The notes below the pieces were generated by a model. That model did not search any database. It had not been told where the DNA came from and was given only the letters and a program-made list of their open reading frames with translations. Of a DNA stretch of 64,000 bases, positions 32,015-40,922 are shown piece by piece; position 1 is the stretch's first letter; every line of letters begins with the position of its first letter. This DNA comes from Bradyrhizobium sp. CCGUVB1N3 (GTDB lineage: Bacteria; Pseudomonadota; Alphaproteobacteria; Rhizobiales; Xanthobacteraceae): positions 9,179,501-9,243,500 of the forward strand of contig NZ_JANADR010000001.1 of the NCBI RefSeq assembly GCF_024199925.1, in the 5' to 3' direction. A program made the translations under genes and the position numbers.

Positions 32015-32743
32015 GTGCCTCAGGACAAGACCAGCGATCCCCGGCAGTCGTCGGGCAACAAACTGTCGGTGCTGCGCAAGCATCCGATCTTCGCTGATCT
32101 GGAGCCGGACGCGCTCGATCAGCTCTGCCGCTATGCCAAGCACACCACCGTCAAGCGCGGTGCGATGATTGCGGCCAAGGGCGATCCCGGCAACAACCTC
32201 TTCGCGGTCATCTCCGGCACGGTGAAGATTTCCTCTTCTTCGCCCGATGGCCGCAATGCCATCCTCAATTTGATCGGTCCCGGAGAAATATTTGGCGAGA
32301 TCGCGGTGCTCGATGGTGCGCCACGGTCGGCGGACGCGACCGCCAATACCAACTGTGAGCTCTACATCATCGATCGCCGGGACTTCCTGCCCTTCGTGAA
32401 GAGCCAGCCGGCACTGGCGATGAAATTCATCGAGCTGCTCTGCGGCCGGCTGCGCTGGACCAGCCAGCAGGTCGAGCAGGTGATCTTGCAGAACCTGCCG
32501 GGACGGCTCGCCAGTGCGCTGCTCGGCCTGACCGAGGAGCGCAAGTTCGACTCCGGCAGCGGAACCCTCTTGATCACCCAACAGGAGATCAGCGAGATGG
32601 TCGGCATGACCCGCGAGAGCATCAACAAGCAGTTGCGGGCCTGGGCCGCGCGGAGCTGGGTCCGCCTCGAGCATGGCGCCATCGTCGTGCTCGACGTCGA
32701 CGCGTTGCGCGAACTCGCCGAAAGTGGTCTCGAAGGCGAGTGA
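32015..32743 (+). CDS. Crp/Fnr family transcriptional regulator
   Basis: A 242-residue protein with cyclic-nucleotide-binding fold (GEIFGEIAVLDGAPRSADATA) and a Crp-type HTH (TQQEISEMVGMTRESINKQLRAW). It lacks the N-terminal Cys cluster of the neighbouring FNR-type regulator, so it is a distinct sensor. The GTG start at 32015 follows AGGAG by 9 bp. The 288 bp upstream contain no gene I can support; no FixK box was found there. Targets are unknown. Confidence 0.85.
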   Translation: MPQDKTSDPRQSSGNKLSVLRKHPIFADLEPDALDQLCRYAKHTTVKRGAMIAAKGDPGNNLFAVISGTVKISSSSPDGRNAILNLIGPGEIFGEIAVLDGAPRSADATANTNCELYIIDRRDFLPFVKSQPALAMKFIELLCGRLRWTSQQVEQVILQNLPGRLASALLGLTEERKFDSGSGTLLITQQEISEMVGMTRESINKQLRAWAARSWVRLEHGAIVVLDVDALRELAESGLEGE

Positions 32744-32755
32744 TAGCGTTCGGTA

Positions 32756-33532
32756 TCAGCCGTCAATGATGGCGACGGCTCGCGTCCATCCTGCCGAGGC
32801 GCGCTCGATCTTCACGGGGAAGCAGGAGACCGTGAAGCCCGTCGACGGCAGCTGATCGAGATTGTGCAGTTTCTCGAGATGACAGTAGCCGATGTGACGC
32901 CCGGCCTTGTGGCCTTCCCAGATCAGCTTCGCATCCCCGGTCTCCGCGTATTTCTTCGCGGTATGGAAGAATGGCGCGTCCCAGCTCCAGCCGTCGGTGC
33001 CGGTCAGACGCACGCCGCGCTCAAGCAGATACATCGTGGCCTCATAGCCCATGCCGCAGCCTGAGTTGACGTAATCGGCGCGTCCGAATTTCGCGCCGGC
33101 GCTGGTGTTGACGACGACGATCTCCAGCGGCGACAGCGTGTGCCTGATACGCTTGAGCTCCTTCTCCACGTCGTCGGCCGTCGCCACATAGCCGTCCGGC
33201 AGGTGACGGAAGTCAAGCTTCACGCCGGGCTGCAGGCACCACTCGAGCGGCACCTCGCCGATGGTCCAGGCGCGCTCGCCGCGGTTCATGGTAGGATGGA
33301 AGTGCCAGGGCGCGTCGAGATGCGTGCCATTGTGGGTCGACAGCGATACCTGCTCGACCGCCCAGCCCTGGCCGTCAGGCAGATCTTCCGCCTTCAGCCC
33401 GTCGAAGAACTGCAGCATGCGCGGCAGGCCCTGCTGGTGGTCGATGTACTGGATCGTCGGATGGTTGCCGGGCGGGTCGGCCGGCACGTCATTCTGCAAC
33501 GGCACCGAGATGTCGATCAGCTCCCGCGGCAT
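32756..33532 (-). CDS. Cyclase-family amidohydrolase (kynurenine formamidase-like)
   Basis: The 258-residue protein has the metal-binding motif HNGTHLDAPWHFHP of the cyclase/KynB family and the ending GYCHLEKLHNLDQLP. Family members hydrolyse N-formylkynurenine, isatin or lactone-like amides with Zn or Mn. The ATG at 33532 follows TGAGGGAA; the frame can be extended to 33772 but the extra 80 residues are not conserved. It faces a TRAP transporter operon across a 530-bp region with two inverted repeats. Confidence 0.82.
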   Translation of the reverse strand: MPRELIDISVPLQNDVPADPPGNHPTIQYIDHQQGLPRMLQFFDGLKAEDLPDGQGWAVEQVSLSTHNGTHLDAPWHFHPTMNRGERAWTIGEVPLEWCLQPGVKLDFRHLPDGYVATADDVEKELKRIRHTLSPLEIVVVNTSAGAKFGRADYVNSGCGMGYEATMYLLERGVRLTGTDGWSWDAPFFHTAKKYAETGDAKLIWEGHKAGRHIGYCHLEKLHNLDQLPSTGFTVSCFPVKIERASAGWTRAVAIIDG

Positions 33533-33542
33533 GGCCGTTCCC

Positions 33543-33576
33543 TCAAGATGTCCCGTTCTGCTTCGGAGCATCTTGA
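33543..33576. promoter_or_regulatory. Inverted repeat near the cyclase start
   Basis: TCAAGATG at 33543-33550 pairs with CATCTTGA at 33569-33576 across 18 bases. It lies 11 bp from the cyclase start, so could be an operator or an mRNA hairpin. Confidence 0.35.
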
Positions 33577-33586
33577 AGGGGCTGAT

Positions 33587-33613
33587 CGATCGATGCAACT
33601 CCTGCATTGATCG
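33587..33613. promoter_or_regulatory. Candidate operator palindrome between cyclase and TRAP genes
   Basis: CGATCGATGCA and TGCATTGATCG are inverted arms (10 of 11 bases pair) around ACTCC. The symmetry and spacing are like operators of LacI- or GntR-type regulators, but no such regulator gene is beside it. Confidence 0.45.
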
Positions 33614-33774
33614 ATGCCGGATTTGGCTTGGACTCGGAAGGCTGCCCGTCCTAGGGACGACATTGGCGGACATCGCGCTGATGCAGCGCGTTCGCACAGG
33701 AATGGGACGACCGTCTCGTCCGAACCTCCAAGCCGCAACCAATAGCGGCCGAGCATAAAACGAGAGGAACATCC

Positions 33775-34040
33775 ATGGATACGACGAGCATCGTTACCTC
33801 GCATCCGGCATTGGCCGATGGCGAGGCGCGATTGCAGGGAGGCCGGCACCTGCCACGCAGGTCCCCGCCGGAGAGGGCGCGATGACGGTCGCACTTTCCA
33901 GGGCAGGCGGAAACATTGGCATGGTTTCCCTCGACTCCGTCGCTCAATCCTACCAAAGTGGTGCGTTTGTGACGCTTGACTTCACACCTGAAGGGGAGCG
34001 CCTTAAGGCTGCCCGCAGCACCCGCGCAACGACGACATAA
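33775..34040 (+). other. Two overlapping micro-ORFs in the cyclase-TRAP gap
   Basis: A 36-residue frame (33775-33885) has GAGAGGAA before its ATG and overlaps a 52-residue frame (33882-34040) as ATGA. Neither resembles a known family or has a membrane segment. They may be leader peptides, remnants of a gene, or chance frames. The remaining part of the gap holds only the two inverted repeats. Confidence 0.25.
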
Positions 34041-34062
34041 TCAATTGAGGAGGAAAGACCAG

Positions 34063-35034
34063 ATGAAGACACTAACCGGCATCGTCACAGCCGTTGCACT
34101 GGCGGTCACAGCGCCCCTGGCGACCGCACGCGATTTCCGCTCTGCGGACGTGCACCCCGCCGATTATCCGACCGTCGAGGCCGTCAAGTTCATGGGCAAG
34201 CAGCTCGCGACGGCGAGCGGCGGCAAGCTCGGTGTGAAGGTGTTTCCCAATGGAGCCCTGGGCTCCGAGAAGGATACCATCGAGCAACTCAAGATCGGCG
34301 CACTCGACATGATGCGGATCAACGCATCGCCGTTGAACAACTTCGTGCCGGAAACCGTCACGTTGTGCCTGCCCTTCATCTTCCGGGATACGCAGCATAT
34401 GCGCACGGTCCTCGACGGGCCGATCGGCGATGAGATCCTGGCGGCCATGGAGCCTGCAGGATTGATCGGCCTTGCCTATTACGACAGCGGCGCGCGGTCC
34501 ATTTATACCGTCAAGGCACCGGTCAAGTCGCTCGCGGATCTCAAGGGCTTGAAGATACGCGTCCAGCAATCCGATCTGTGGGTCGGCATGATCCAGAGCC
34601 TCGGGGCCAACCCGACGCCGATGCCGTATGGCGAGGTCTATACCGCTCTCAAGACCGGTCTGGTGGACGCTGCCGAGAACAACTGGCCCTCCTACGAGTC
34701 GTCGCGCCATTTCGAGGCCGCCAAGTTCTACAACGTCACTGAGCACTCCCTGGCACCCGAAGTTCTCGTGATGTCCAAGAAGGTCTGGGACACGCTGAGC
34801 AAGGAGGATCAGGCGATGATCCGCAAGGCGGCCAAGGAATCGGTGCCCGTGATGCGCAAGCTCTGGGACGAGCGTGAGCAGGCGTCCCGCAAGACCGTCG
34901 AGGCGGCCGGCGTTCAGGTCGTTTCGATCGCCAACAAGCAGGAATTCGTCGATGCGATGAAGCCGGTGTACACGAAGTTCGCCGGCGACGAAAAGCTGCA
35001 GAGCCTCGTCAAGCGTATCCAGGACACGAAGTAA
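34063..35034 (+). CDS. TRAP transporter substrate-binding protein (DctP family)
   Basis: A 323-residue periplasmic protein. The signal peptide is MKTLTGIVTAVALAVTAPLATA. Conserved TRAP features are GLKIRVQQSDLW, with the Arg that binds the substrate carboxylate, and DAAENNWPSYESSRHFEAAKFY. Start 34063 follows AGGAGG closely. The ENNWPSY form recalls uronate- or sugar-acid-binding DctP proteins, which is only suggestive. It is the first gene of a P-Q-M operon. Confidence 0.88.
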   Translation: MKTLTGIVTAVALAVTAPLATARDFRSADVHPADYPTVEAVKFMGKQLATASGGKLGVKVFPNGALGSEKDTIEQLKIGALDMMRINASPLNNFVPETVTLCLPFIFRDTQHMRTVLDGPIGDEILAAMEPAGLIGLAYYDSGARSIYTVKAPVKSLADLKGLKIRVQQSDLWVGMIQSLGANPTPMPYGEVYTALKTGLVDAAENNWPSYESSRHFEAAKFYNVTEHSLAPEVLVMSKKVWDTLSKEDQAMIRKAAKESVPVMRKLWDEREQASRKTVEAAGVQVVSIANKQEFVDAMKPVYTKFAGDEKLQSLVKRIQDTK

Positions 35035-35100
35035 GAACAGAGCGTCGGGTTCCGGCGTCGCCGCGAGGTGGACGCCGGACCCTCGCAAGGAGACGAGGGA

Positions 35101-35652
35101 ATGTCAGACCCACACCTCGCAAGCCACGAGCCGGAGGCCGGTGCGGCACGCCCGTCTACCGGCTTGCTGTCGCGGATCAATGCCATCGTCGCTCGGCTGG
35201 GCATGTATGTGTCCGTGAGCGGCCTGCTCGTCATCGTCACCATCGTGTTCTACCAGGTGTTCGGACGTTACGTGCTCAATTCCAGTCCGACCTGGACGGA
35301 GAACCTTGCGCTGGTTCTGATCCTGTATGTCACGCTGATCGGCGCCGCCGTCGGCGTGCGCGATGCCGGACACATCGGCATGGACAGCCTGCTCGTGATG
35401 CTTCCGGATCATTTGCGAGAGAAAATCGAGCTTGTGATCCACGTTCTGGTGGCCTTGTTCGGCGTTGCGATGGTCTACAACGGCTGGATACTCGGGGCGT
35501 CGGTCGGGACCGTGAAGATCCCCAATCTCGGCCTTCCCGAGGTTGTCCGTTACATTCCGCTGATCGCCTCCGGCGTCTTGATCGTCTCCTTTTCAATCGA
35601 GCACATCATTGCTCTCCTGCGCGGCGAAGAGGTCGTCCCCTCATGGAACTGA
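35101..35652 (+). CDS. TRAP transporter small permease (DctQ family)
   Basis: A 183-residue protein with four hydrophobic segments, starting at LGMYVSVSGLLVIVTIVFYQVFGRYV, and the DctQ motif TWTENLALVLILYVTLIGAAVGVRDAGHIGMD. The ATG at 35101 follows AAGGAGACGAGGG. It ends with a 10-bp overlap into the large permease gene, as in most TRAP operons. It forms the inner-membrane complex with the large subunit. Confidence 0.87.
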   Translation: MSDPHLASHEPEAGAARPSTGLLSRINAIVARLGMYVSVSGLLVIVTIVFYQVFGRYVLNSSPTWTENLALVLILYVTLIGAAVGVRDAGHIGMDSLLVMLPDHLREKIELVIHVLVALFGVAMVYNGWILGASVGTVKIPNLGLPEVVRYIPLIASGVLIVSFSIEHIIALLRGEEVVPSWN

Positions 35653-36935
35653 TCATTCTCGGCGCCACCTTCTTCGGCTTCCTGATCCTCGGCGTACCGG
35701 TCGCCTTCGCGATCGGCCTCTCGGCGATTTGCACCATCCTCTACGAAGGCCTGCCGGTTGCCGTCATCTTCCAGCAGATGATGTCGGGGATGAACATCTT
35801 TTCCTTCCTCGCCATCCCGTTCTTCGTCTTCAGCGGTGAGCTGATGCTGCATGGCGGCGTCGCCGACAAGATCGTGCAGCTCGCCAAGAACCTCGTCGGA
35901 CACATCCGCGGCGGGCTCGGTATGTCGAACGTGGTCGCTTGCACGCTGTTCGGTGGCGTATCCGGCTCGCCGGTGGCTGACGTGTCGGCGATGGGCGCGG
36001 TGATGATCCCGATGATGAAAAAGGAGGGTTTCGACACCGACTACGCCGTCAACGTCACCACCCACGCCTCGCTGGTCGGAGCGCTGATGCCGACCAGCCA
36101 CAATATGATCATCTATGCCCTGGCCGCCGGCGGCAAGGTATCGATCGGCGCGCTGATCGCCGCGGGCATCTTGCCAGCGCTCGTGCTGATGGCGTGCATG
36201 CTGGTTGCCGCTTACGCGGTCGCGGTGAAGCGAGGCTATCCGGCCGGCAAGTTCCCGGGCTGGGCCGAGGTTTTCCGCTCGTTCGCGGCCGCTCTGCCCG
36301 GCCTCCTGATCGTCGGCATCATCCTGGCGGGCATCCTGTCCGGCGTCTTCACGGCAACCGAATCCGCAGCCGTCGCGGTCACCTACACGATCCTGCTGAC
36401 CTTCTTCATCTACCGTACCATGACCCTGCAGAACTTCCTGCGGGCCGCGGCCAAGGCGGTGAAGACGACGGGCGTGGTGCTGCTGCTGATCGGCGTCTCC
36501 ACCATGTTCCAGTATCTGATGGGGCTCTACGAGGTGGCCGACCTCGCCGGCGACATGATGAACAAGGTGTCCTCGGAACCCTGGATGATCTTCCTGCTCA
36601 TCAACGTCATCCTGTTCTTGCTCGGCACCTTCATGGACATGGCGGCGACCATCCTGATCTGCACGCCGATCTTCCTGCCGATTGCGATGAAGGCGGGCAT
36701 GGATCCCGTGCAGTTCGGCATGCTGATGCTGATCAACTGCGCCCTGGGACTGAACACACCGCCGGTCGGAACGACGCAGTTCGTGGGCTGTGCCATCGGC
36801 GGCATCTCGGTGGGCGCGGTGATGCGCACCATCCTGCCGTTCTACGCCGCCCTGATCGCAGCGCTCATGTTCGTGACCTACGTCCCCGCCTTCTCGCTTT
36901 GGCTGCCGCGCCTGCTGATGGGGTACAAGGGATAG
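35643..36935 (+). CDS. TRAP transporter large permease (DctM family)
   Basis: A 430-residue inner-membrane protein with about twelve hydrophobic segments, of normal family length. Typical DctM residues are FSFLAIPFFVFSGELM, GGVSGSPVADVSAMG and the C-terminal LNTPPVGTTQFVG. It moves the substrate with sodium ions. Translational coupling to the small permease is expected from the overlap. An SDR gene follows 79 bp downstream in the same direction and may act on the imported substrate. Confidence 0.9.
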   Translation: MELIILGATFFGFLILGVPVAFAIGLSAICTILYEGLPVAVIFQQMMSGMNIFSFLAIPFFVFSGELMLHGGVADKIVQLAKNLVGHIRGGLGMSNVVACTLFGGVSGSPVADVSAMGAVMIPMMKKEGFDTDYAVNVTTHASLVGALMPTSHNMIIYALAAGGKVSIGALIAAGILPALVLMACMLVAAYAVAVKRGYPAGKFPGWAEVFRSFAAALPGLLIVGIILAGILSGVFTATESAAVAVTYTILLTFFIYRTMTLQNFLRAAAKAVKTTGVVLLLIGVSTMFQYLMGLYEVADLAGDMMNKVSSEPWMIFLLINVILFLLGTFMDMAATILICTPIFLPIAMKAGMDPVQFGMLMLINCALGLNTPPVGTTQFVGCAIGGISVGAVMRTILPFYAALIAALMFVTYVPAFSLWLPRLLMGYKG

Positions 36936-37014
36936 CAGCCGTGCGTACGCCGGCACTTGGCCGGCGAACCGCGCTTGCGATACTTTGCGTCACAGCAACA
37001 GGGAGAATCTGTCT

Positions 37015-37821
37015 GTGACTGACTATCGCAAGCTCTTTGATCTCACCGGCAAGACGGCGGTGGTGCTCGGCGCCGCGTCCGGCATCGGCAAATCGTCGGC
37101 CGAGGCGCTGGCCGGACTCGGTGCTCGCGTCGTCTGTGCCGATCGCGCGCTTGACGCAGCGGAAGCGACCGCTGCGGGTATTCGCGACAACGGGGGCTGG
37201 GCGGAAGCTGCCGCGTGCGATGCTGCGAGCGCCGCGGATGTCAATGTGCTCGCCAGCACGGTGATGCAGAAATTCCCGCGGCTCGACATCGCGGTGACGA
37301 CGCCGGGTCTCAACATCCGCAAGACCATTCTCGATTATACCGAGGAGGATCTCGACCGCGTCCTCAACCTGAACGTCAAGGGCACCGTCTGGTTCTTCCA
37401 GGCCTTCGGCCGCATTATGGTCGAGCAGAAGGGCGGCAGCATCATCGCCTGTTCGTCGGTGCGCGCGGTCACCATCGAGCCCGGCCTTGGCATCTATGGA
37501 TCGACCAAGGCCGCGATCGGCCTCCTGGTGAAGGGTTTTGCCTCCGAGGTCGGGCATGCCGGCGTCCGCGTCAACGCGATTGCGCCGAGCATTGCCGAGA
37601 CCGCGCTGACCGGCCCGTTCAAGCAGCGTCCCGACATCTACGATCTCTATGCCCGGCATACCGTCTTCAATCGCTGGAGCAGTGCCGACGAGGTCGCAAC
37701 CGCCGTGGCCTATCTCGCCTCGGATGCCGCAAGCTATGTCAGCGGCAGCACGCTGTTCGTCGACGGCGGCTGGACCGCCGTCGACGGACCGCCGACCGGT
37801 CTCACGCAGCTCAGCAAATAG
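37015..37821 (+). CDS. SDR family oxidoreductase
   Basis: Short-chain dehydrogenase of 268 residues with cofactor loop GAASGIGK, active Ser in IACSSVRAV and Tyr-x3-Lys in YGSTKAAI. The GTG at 37015 follows GGGAG by 9 bp; a TTG at 36985 is a weaker alternative. The usual NNAG motif is replaced by TTPGLN, an unusual form. Downstream of the TRAP genes it probably oxidises an imported polyol, sugar acid or hydroxy acid. Confidence 0.85.
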   Translation: MTDYRKLFDLTGKTAVVLGAASGIGKSSAEALAGLGARVVCADRALDAAEATAAGIRDNGGWAEAAACDAASAADVNVLASTVMQKFPRLDIAVTTPGLNIRKTILDYTEEDLDRVLNLNVKGTVWFFQAFGRIMVEQKGGSIIACSSVRAVTIEPGLGIYGSTKAAIGLLVKGFASEVGHAGVRVNAIAPSIAETALTGPFKQRPDIYDLYARHTVFNRWSSADEVATAVAYLASDAASYVSGSTLFVDGGWTAVDGPPTGLTQLSK

Positions 37822-37876
37822 TGCGCGTCGTCTAAAGCGTGATTAGGCTTGATTGTTGCCACAAGGAAGGTGCACT

Positions 37877-38047
37877 CCCTCCCCCGCCTGCGGGGGAGGG
37901 CTGGGGAGAGGGTGTCTCCGCAGTGGACAATCCCCAAGGGGAGAGAGCCCTCACCCGGCGCTTCGCCATAGCCGAGGCATTGCCTCGGCGTTCTTTGAGA
38001 GGACGGCCGCCCAAGGCGGCCTATGCCTCTCCCGCAAGCGGGAGAGG
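37877..38047. repeat. Intergenic repeat with two strong hairpins
   Basis: CCCTCCCCCGC pairs with GCGGGGGAGGG at 37877-37900, and CCTCTCCCGC pairs with GCGGGAGAGG at 38026-38047. This CTCTCCCGC type of element is widespread between alphaproteobacterial genes. It fills the 273-bp gap between convergent genes and may act as a two-way terminator. Confidence 0.6.
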
Positions 38048-38094
38048 TTGAGCAAGCCTCTGGCCCAATCGATTCGACCTAAAGCCATTCCGTG

Positions 38095-38793
38095 CTAGCC
38101 TGCAAAGCCCATGCGCCGGCGCAGCTCCTTCTGGTCTGCGCTGGCGAGCAGCTCGATCAGGGCGCGCGCCGCGGCGACATGTGTCGCGCGCGTCGTCACA
38201 CCCGCCGTGTACGTCGTCGCGAGCTCGTGTCCCGGCGGCAGCGAGCCGGAGAGAATAATGCCCTCTGTCGCGATGATTTCGGTCGCCTGCGTGCATCCGA
38301 TCGGCCGTTTGGCATCGGATGCCGCGAGCTGCCGCATCGCGGTTGCGCCGTTCGGAAAGATCTTGAGGCGCGACGCAACCTCTCCGGCGATGCCGAGCCG
38401 GTCCAACGTCTTGGCGACGTGAATTCCGGCTGTGGAAGCCTTGGTGTCGGGGACAAAGATCGCATCGGCCGCGCGGAGCGCGTCCCGCAGGTCAGACTCG
38501 GTCCTGGCGGTGACCTTGGGGTCGTTGGCGCGGACGGCGAGCGCGGTCTCGACCACGCCGACGTCGACGATCGAGGTCGGATCGACAAGCGTTTCGTCGG
38601 CTAGCCCCGTCACGAGCGCGCGCGTCAGGATGACGACGTCGGCTGGCGTGCCCCGACGCAACTTGTCGGCCATCAGGCCGACCGCGCCGAACTCGCCTTC
38701 GACCCCGCGGCCCGTGCGCGCTTCGAGGGTCGGGGAAAGCTGGGCGACGAGGCCCTGCGCCGCGCCGCCGCTCAAAATATGGATTGCCGTCAC
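38095..38793 (-). CDS. Signal-less ModA-like substrate-binding domain protein
   Basis: A 232-residue protein with the fold of molybdate/sulfate-type binding proteins: ILSGGAAQGLVAQL, FGAVGLMADKLRRGTPADVVIL and the latter part GCTQATEIIATEGIILSGSLP. It starts with GTG at 38793, overlapping the preceding stop as GTGA, so it has no room for a signal peptide and is probably cytoplasmic. No ABC permease or ATPase is near. Coupling to a molybdenum hydroxylase suggests a ligand or cofactor sensor, which is speculative. Confidence 0.75.
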   Translation of the reverse strand: MTAIHILSGGAAQGLVAQLSPTLEARTGRGVEGEFGAVGLMADKLRRGTPADVVILTRALVTGLADETLVDPTSIVDVGVVETALAVRANDPKVTARTESDLRDALRAADAIFVPDTKASTAGIHVAKTLDRLGIAGEVASRLKIFPNGATAMRQLAASDAKRPIGCTQATEIIATEGIILSGSLPPGHELATTYTAGVTTRATHVAAARALIELLASADQKELRRRMGFAG

Positions 38794-40922
38794 GATGCAA
38801 GCTCCATTGCTGCGATCAGCCTCTCGCGCGTGATCGGCAGGTCGCGCACGCGGATCCCGAGGCAATCGAACACCGCGTTCGCAATCGCCGCCGTCACCGG
38901 GCCGTGGGCGGCCTCGCCGGCGCCGACCGGTGCGATCTCCGGCCTCAGGATGACCTCGACGTCGACGGCGGGCACCTCGCTGAAGGTCAGGATCGGATAA
39001 TCCGTCCAGGACGTCGAGGTGATGCGCGTGCGGTCGAAGCGGACGCGCTCCTTCAAGACCCAGCTCGTAGCCTGGACCGCACCGCCCTCGATCTGGTTGA
39101 TCACGCCGTCCGGATTGATGGCCTCGCCGACGTCAACCGCGAGAGTCAGCCGCTTGGCGCGAATGTCCGCTTCGCCTTCGATCTCGGCGATCGCCGCGCA
39201 ATAGGCGCCGGTGTTCTTGTAGCGCGCAAAGCCGAGGCCGTAGCCGATGCCGGCCTTCTTTTCCGGTTTCCATCCCGCCCGCTTTGCGACAGCGCGGATC
39301 ACATCCTTGGCCCGCTCGTCGCGCAAATGCCGCAGCCTGAACTGGACGGGGTCTTCACCGCGGATGGACGCGATCTCGTCGAGCATGGATTCGATCGCGA
39401 ACACATTCCCCTGCGCGCCGAGTGTCCGCAGCGCCGAGGTGCGTATCGGCATGGTCAGGAGCCGGTGACTTTCGATCGTCCAGGCGGGCAAGTCGTAGAG
39501 CGGAACGGAGTTGCGATCGCTGCCCCCGCCATTGGCCGCCGGAGGATCGGACGAGATCAGGCGCGGGTAGGGCGTTGCGAGCTCGGTTGCCGCGAGCAGG
39601 GCAGGCTGCGTTGCGCGTCCCGGCCGCGCGGTATGGCCGTTGCTCCAGATCCGGTGTCGCCAGCCGACGATCTCGCCATGCGCGTCGAGATCCACCTCGA
39701 TCTCGATCGCCATCGCCGCACCTAACGGCGCATGCGACATCTCATCGTGCCGCGACCATTGCACCCGCACCGGCCGCCCGCCGGCTCCCTTTGCGAGCAG
39801 CACCGCGTCGAGCGCGACGTCATCGGCCGCATTGTGGCCGTAGCAGCCGGCGCCTTCCATGTGCTCGACGGTGATGCTTTCAACCGGCAGCTTCAGCACG
39901 ATCGCAAGGTCGGCGCGTAGCATGTAGACGCCCTGGCTGTGCGTCCAGACGCGGACGCGATTCTCCTCCCATTGCGCCATCGCGCAGGACGGCGCGATCG
40001 AGGCGTGCGCGATATAGGGACGGGTGTATTGCCGGCGGATCGTGCGTGCGACCTGCTTTGGTGCGGCTGCGGTTTTGGTGTCGATGACCCGGGTCTCGAC
40101 CGGCTGGCCCTTCAGGAACGCAGCCAGATCGTCCTCGTTCGGCAGCGGCTCGCCCGCCGACCATGTCGCGCCCCTGCGCAACGCTTTCAACGCGGCCTCG
40201 GCGCCGTCCTCGGTCTCGCTCACGACGCCCACAAAGCTGCCGTCCCGCACGATGGCGACGAACCCGGCAACCGTGCGCGCTGCTGCTTCATCGAGCGCGA
40301 CGAGCTTTGCGCCCGACACCTCCGGCCGCAGCACGCGGCCGTGCAGCATGTTCGCCAGCGGCGTATCGTGAATGAAGCGCGGCCGCGCGAACACCTTGTC
40401 GGGAATGTCGATCCGTTGAATCGACTGCCCGGCAACACTGCGGGTGGCGGCCGGCTTCGCGGCCGCTTCCGCCGTCGCGCTGCGATCGAGCGAGATCTCG
40501 TCGGCGAGCTCCCAATAGCTGGTCCGGACATTGCCCGGTCCGTACATCGTGCCATCGTCGATCTCGAGCGTCGATGCTTCGACGCCGAGCCGTTCCGACG
40601 CCGCTGCGAGGAACAACCGGCGCACCTCGGCGCAGATCTGGCGAAGCGCGCGGCCCGATTGCTGGATCGAGAGGCTGCCCGAGGTGACGCCTTCGTTCGG
40701 GCTCGCGGCCGTCGAGGCGCGGATCATCGCGATCCGGCCGATATCGACGTCGAGCTCGTCGGCTGCGATTTGCGCCAGCGCCGTGACGATGCCCTGGCCG
40801 ATCTCGACCTTGCCGGGTGAAATCGCAACGCATCCGTCGGGCGTGAATTTCACCCAGGACGACAGCCTTGGATTGGCAGCCAGGCTGGGCGGCAGTTGCG
40901 GGGCAGGGGGCGGCGTGCTCAT
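38790..40922 (-). CDS. Molybdenum hydroxylase large subunit (xanthine dehydrogenase/IorB/NicB-like)
   Basis: The 710-residue Mo-cytosine-dinucleotide subunit begins with a shortened first domain (SPGKVEIGQGIVTALAQIAADELDV), as in isoquinoline 1-oxidoreductase and nicotinate dehydrogenase large subunits. The catalytic Glu region is GAGEAAHGPVTAAIANAV near the C-terminus. It hydroxylates an N-heterocycle or oxidises an aldehyde using water. It lacks the C-terminal cytochrome c part of Pseudomonas NicB. The start overlaps the small subunit gene by 4 bp. Confidence 0.85.
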   Translation of the reverse strand: MSTPPPAPQLPPSLAANPRLSSWVKFTPDGCVAISPGKVEIGQGIVTALAQIAADELDVDIGRIAMIRASTAASPNEGVTSGSLSIQQSGRALRQICAEVRRLFLAAASERLGVEASTLEIDDGTMYGPGNVRTSYWELADEISLDRSATAEAAAKPAATRSVAGQSIQRIDIPDKVFARPRFIHDTPLANMLHGRVLRPEVSGAKLVALDEAAARTVAGFVAIVRDGSFVGVVSETEDGAEAALKALRRGATWSAGEPLPNEDDLAAFLKGQPVETRVIDTKTAAAPKQVARTIRRQYTRPYIAHASIAPSCAMAQWEENRVRVWTHSQGVYMLRADLAIVLKLPVESITVEHMEGAGCYGHNAADDVALDAVLLAKGAGGRPVRVQWSRHDEMSHAPLGAAMAIEIEVDLDAHGEIVGWRHRIWSNGHTARPGRATQPALLAATELATPYPRLISSDPPAANGGGSDRNSVPLYDLPAWTIESHRLLTMPIRTSALRTLGAQGNVFAIESMLDEIASIRGEDPVQFRLRHLRDERAKDVIRAVAKRAGWKPEKKAGIGYGLGFARYKNTGAYCAAIAEIEGEADIRAKRLTLAVDVGEAINPDGVINQIEGGAVQATSWVLKERVRFDRTRITSTSWTDYPILTFSEVPAVDVEVILRPEIAPVGAGEAAHGPVTAAIANAVFDCLGIRVRDLPITRERLIAAMELAS

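Noticed and set aside
35550..36956. Minus-strand frame of 468 codons
   Set aside because: It is antisense to the TRAP large permease; the hydrophilic His/Asp/Arg-rich product is a mirror of membrane codons.
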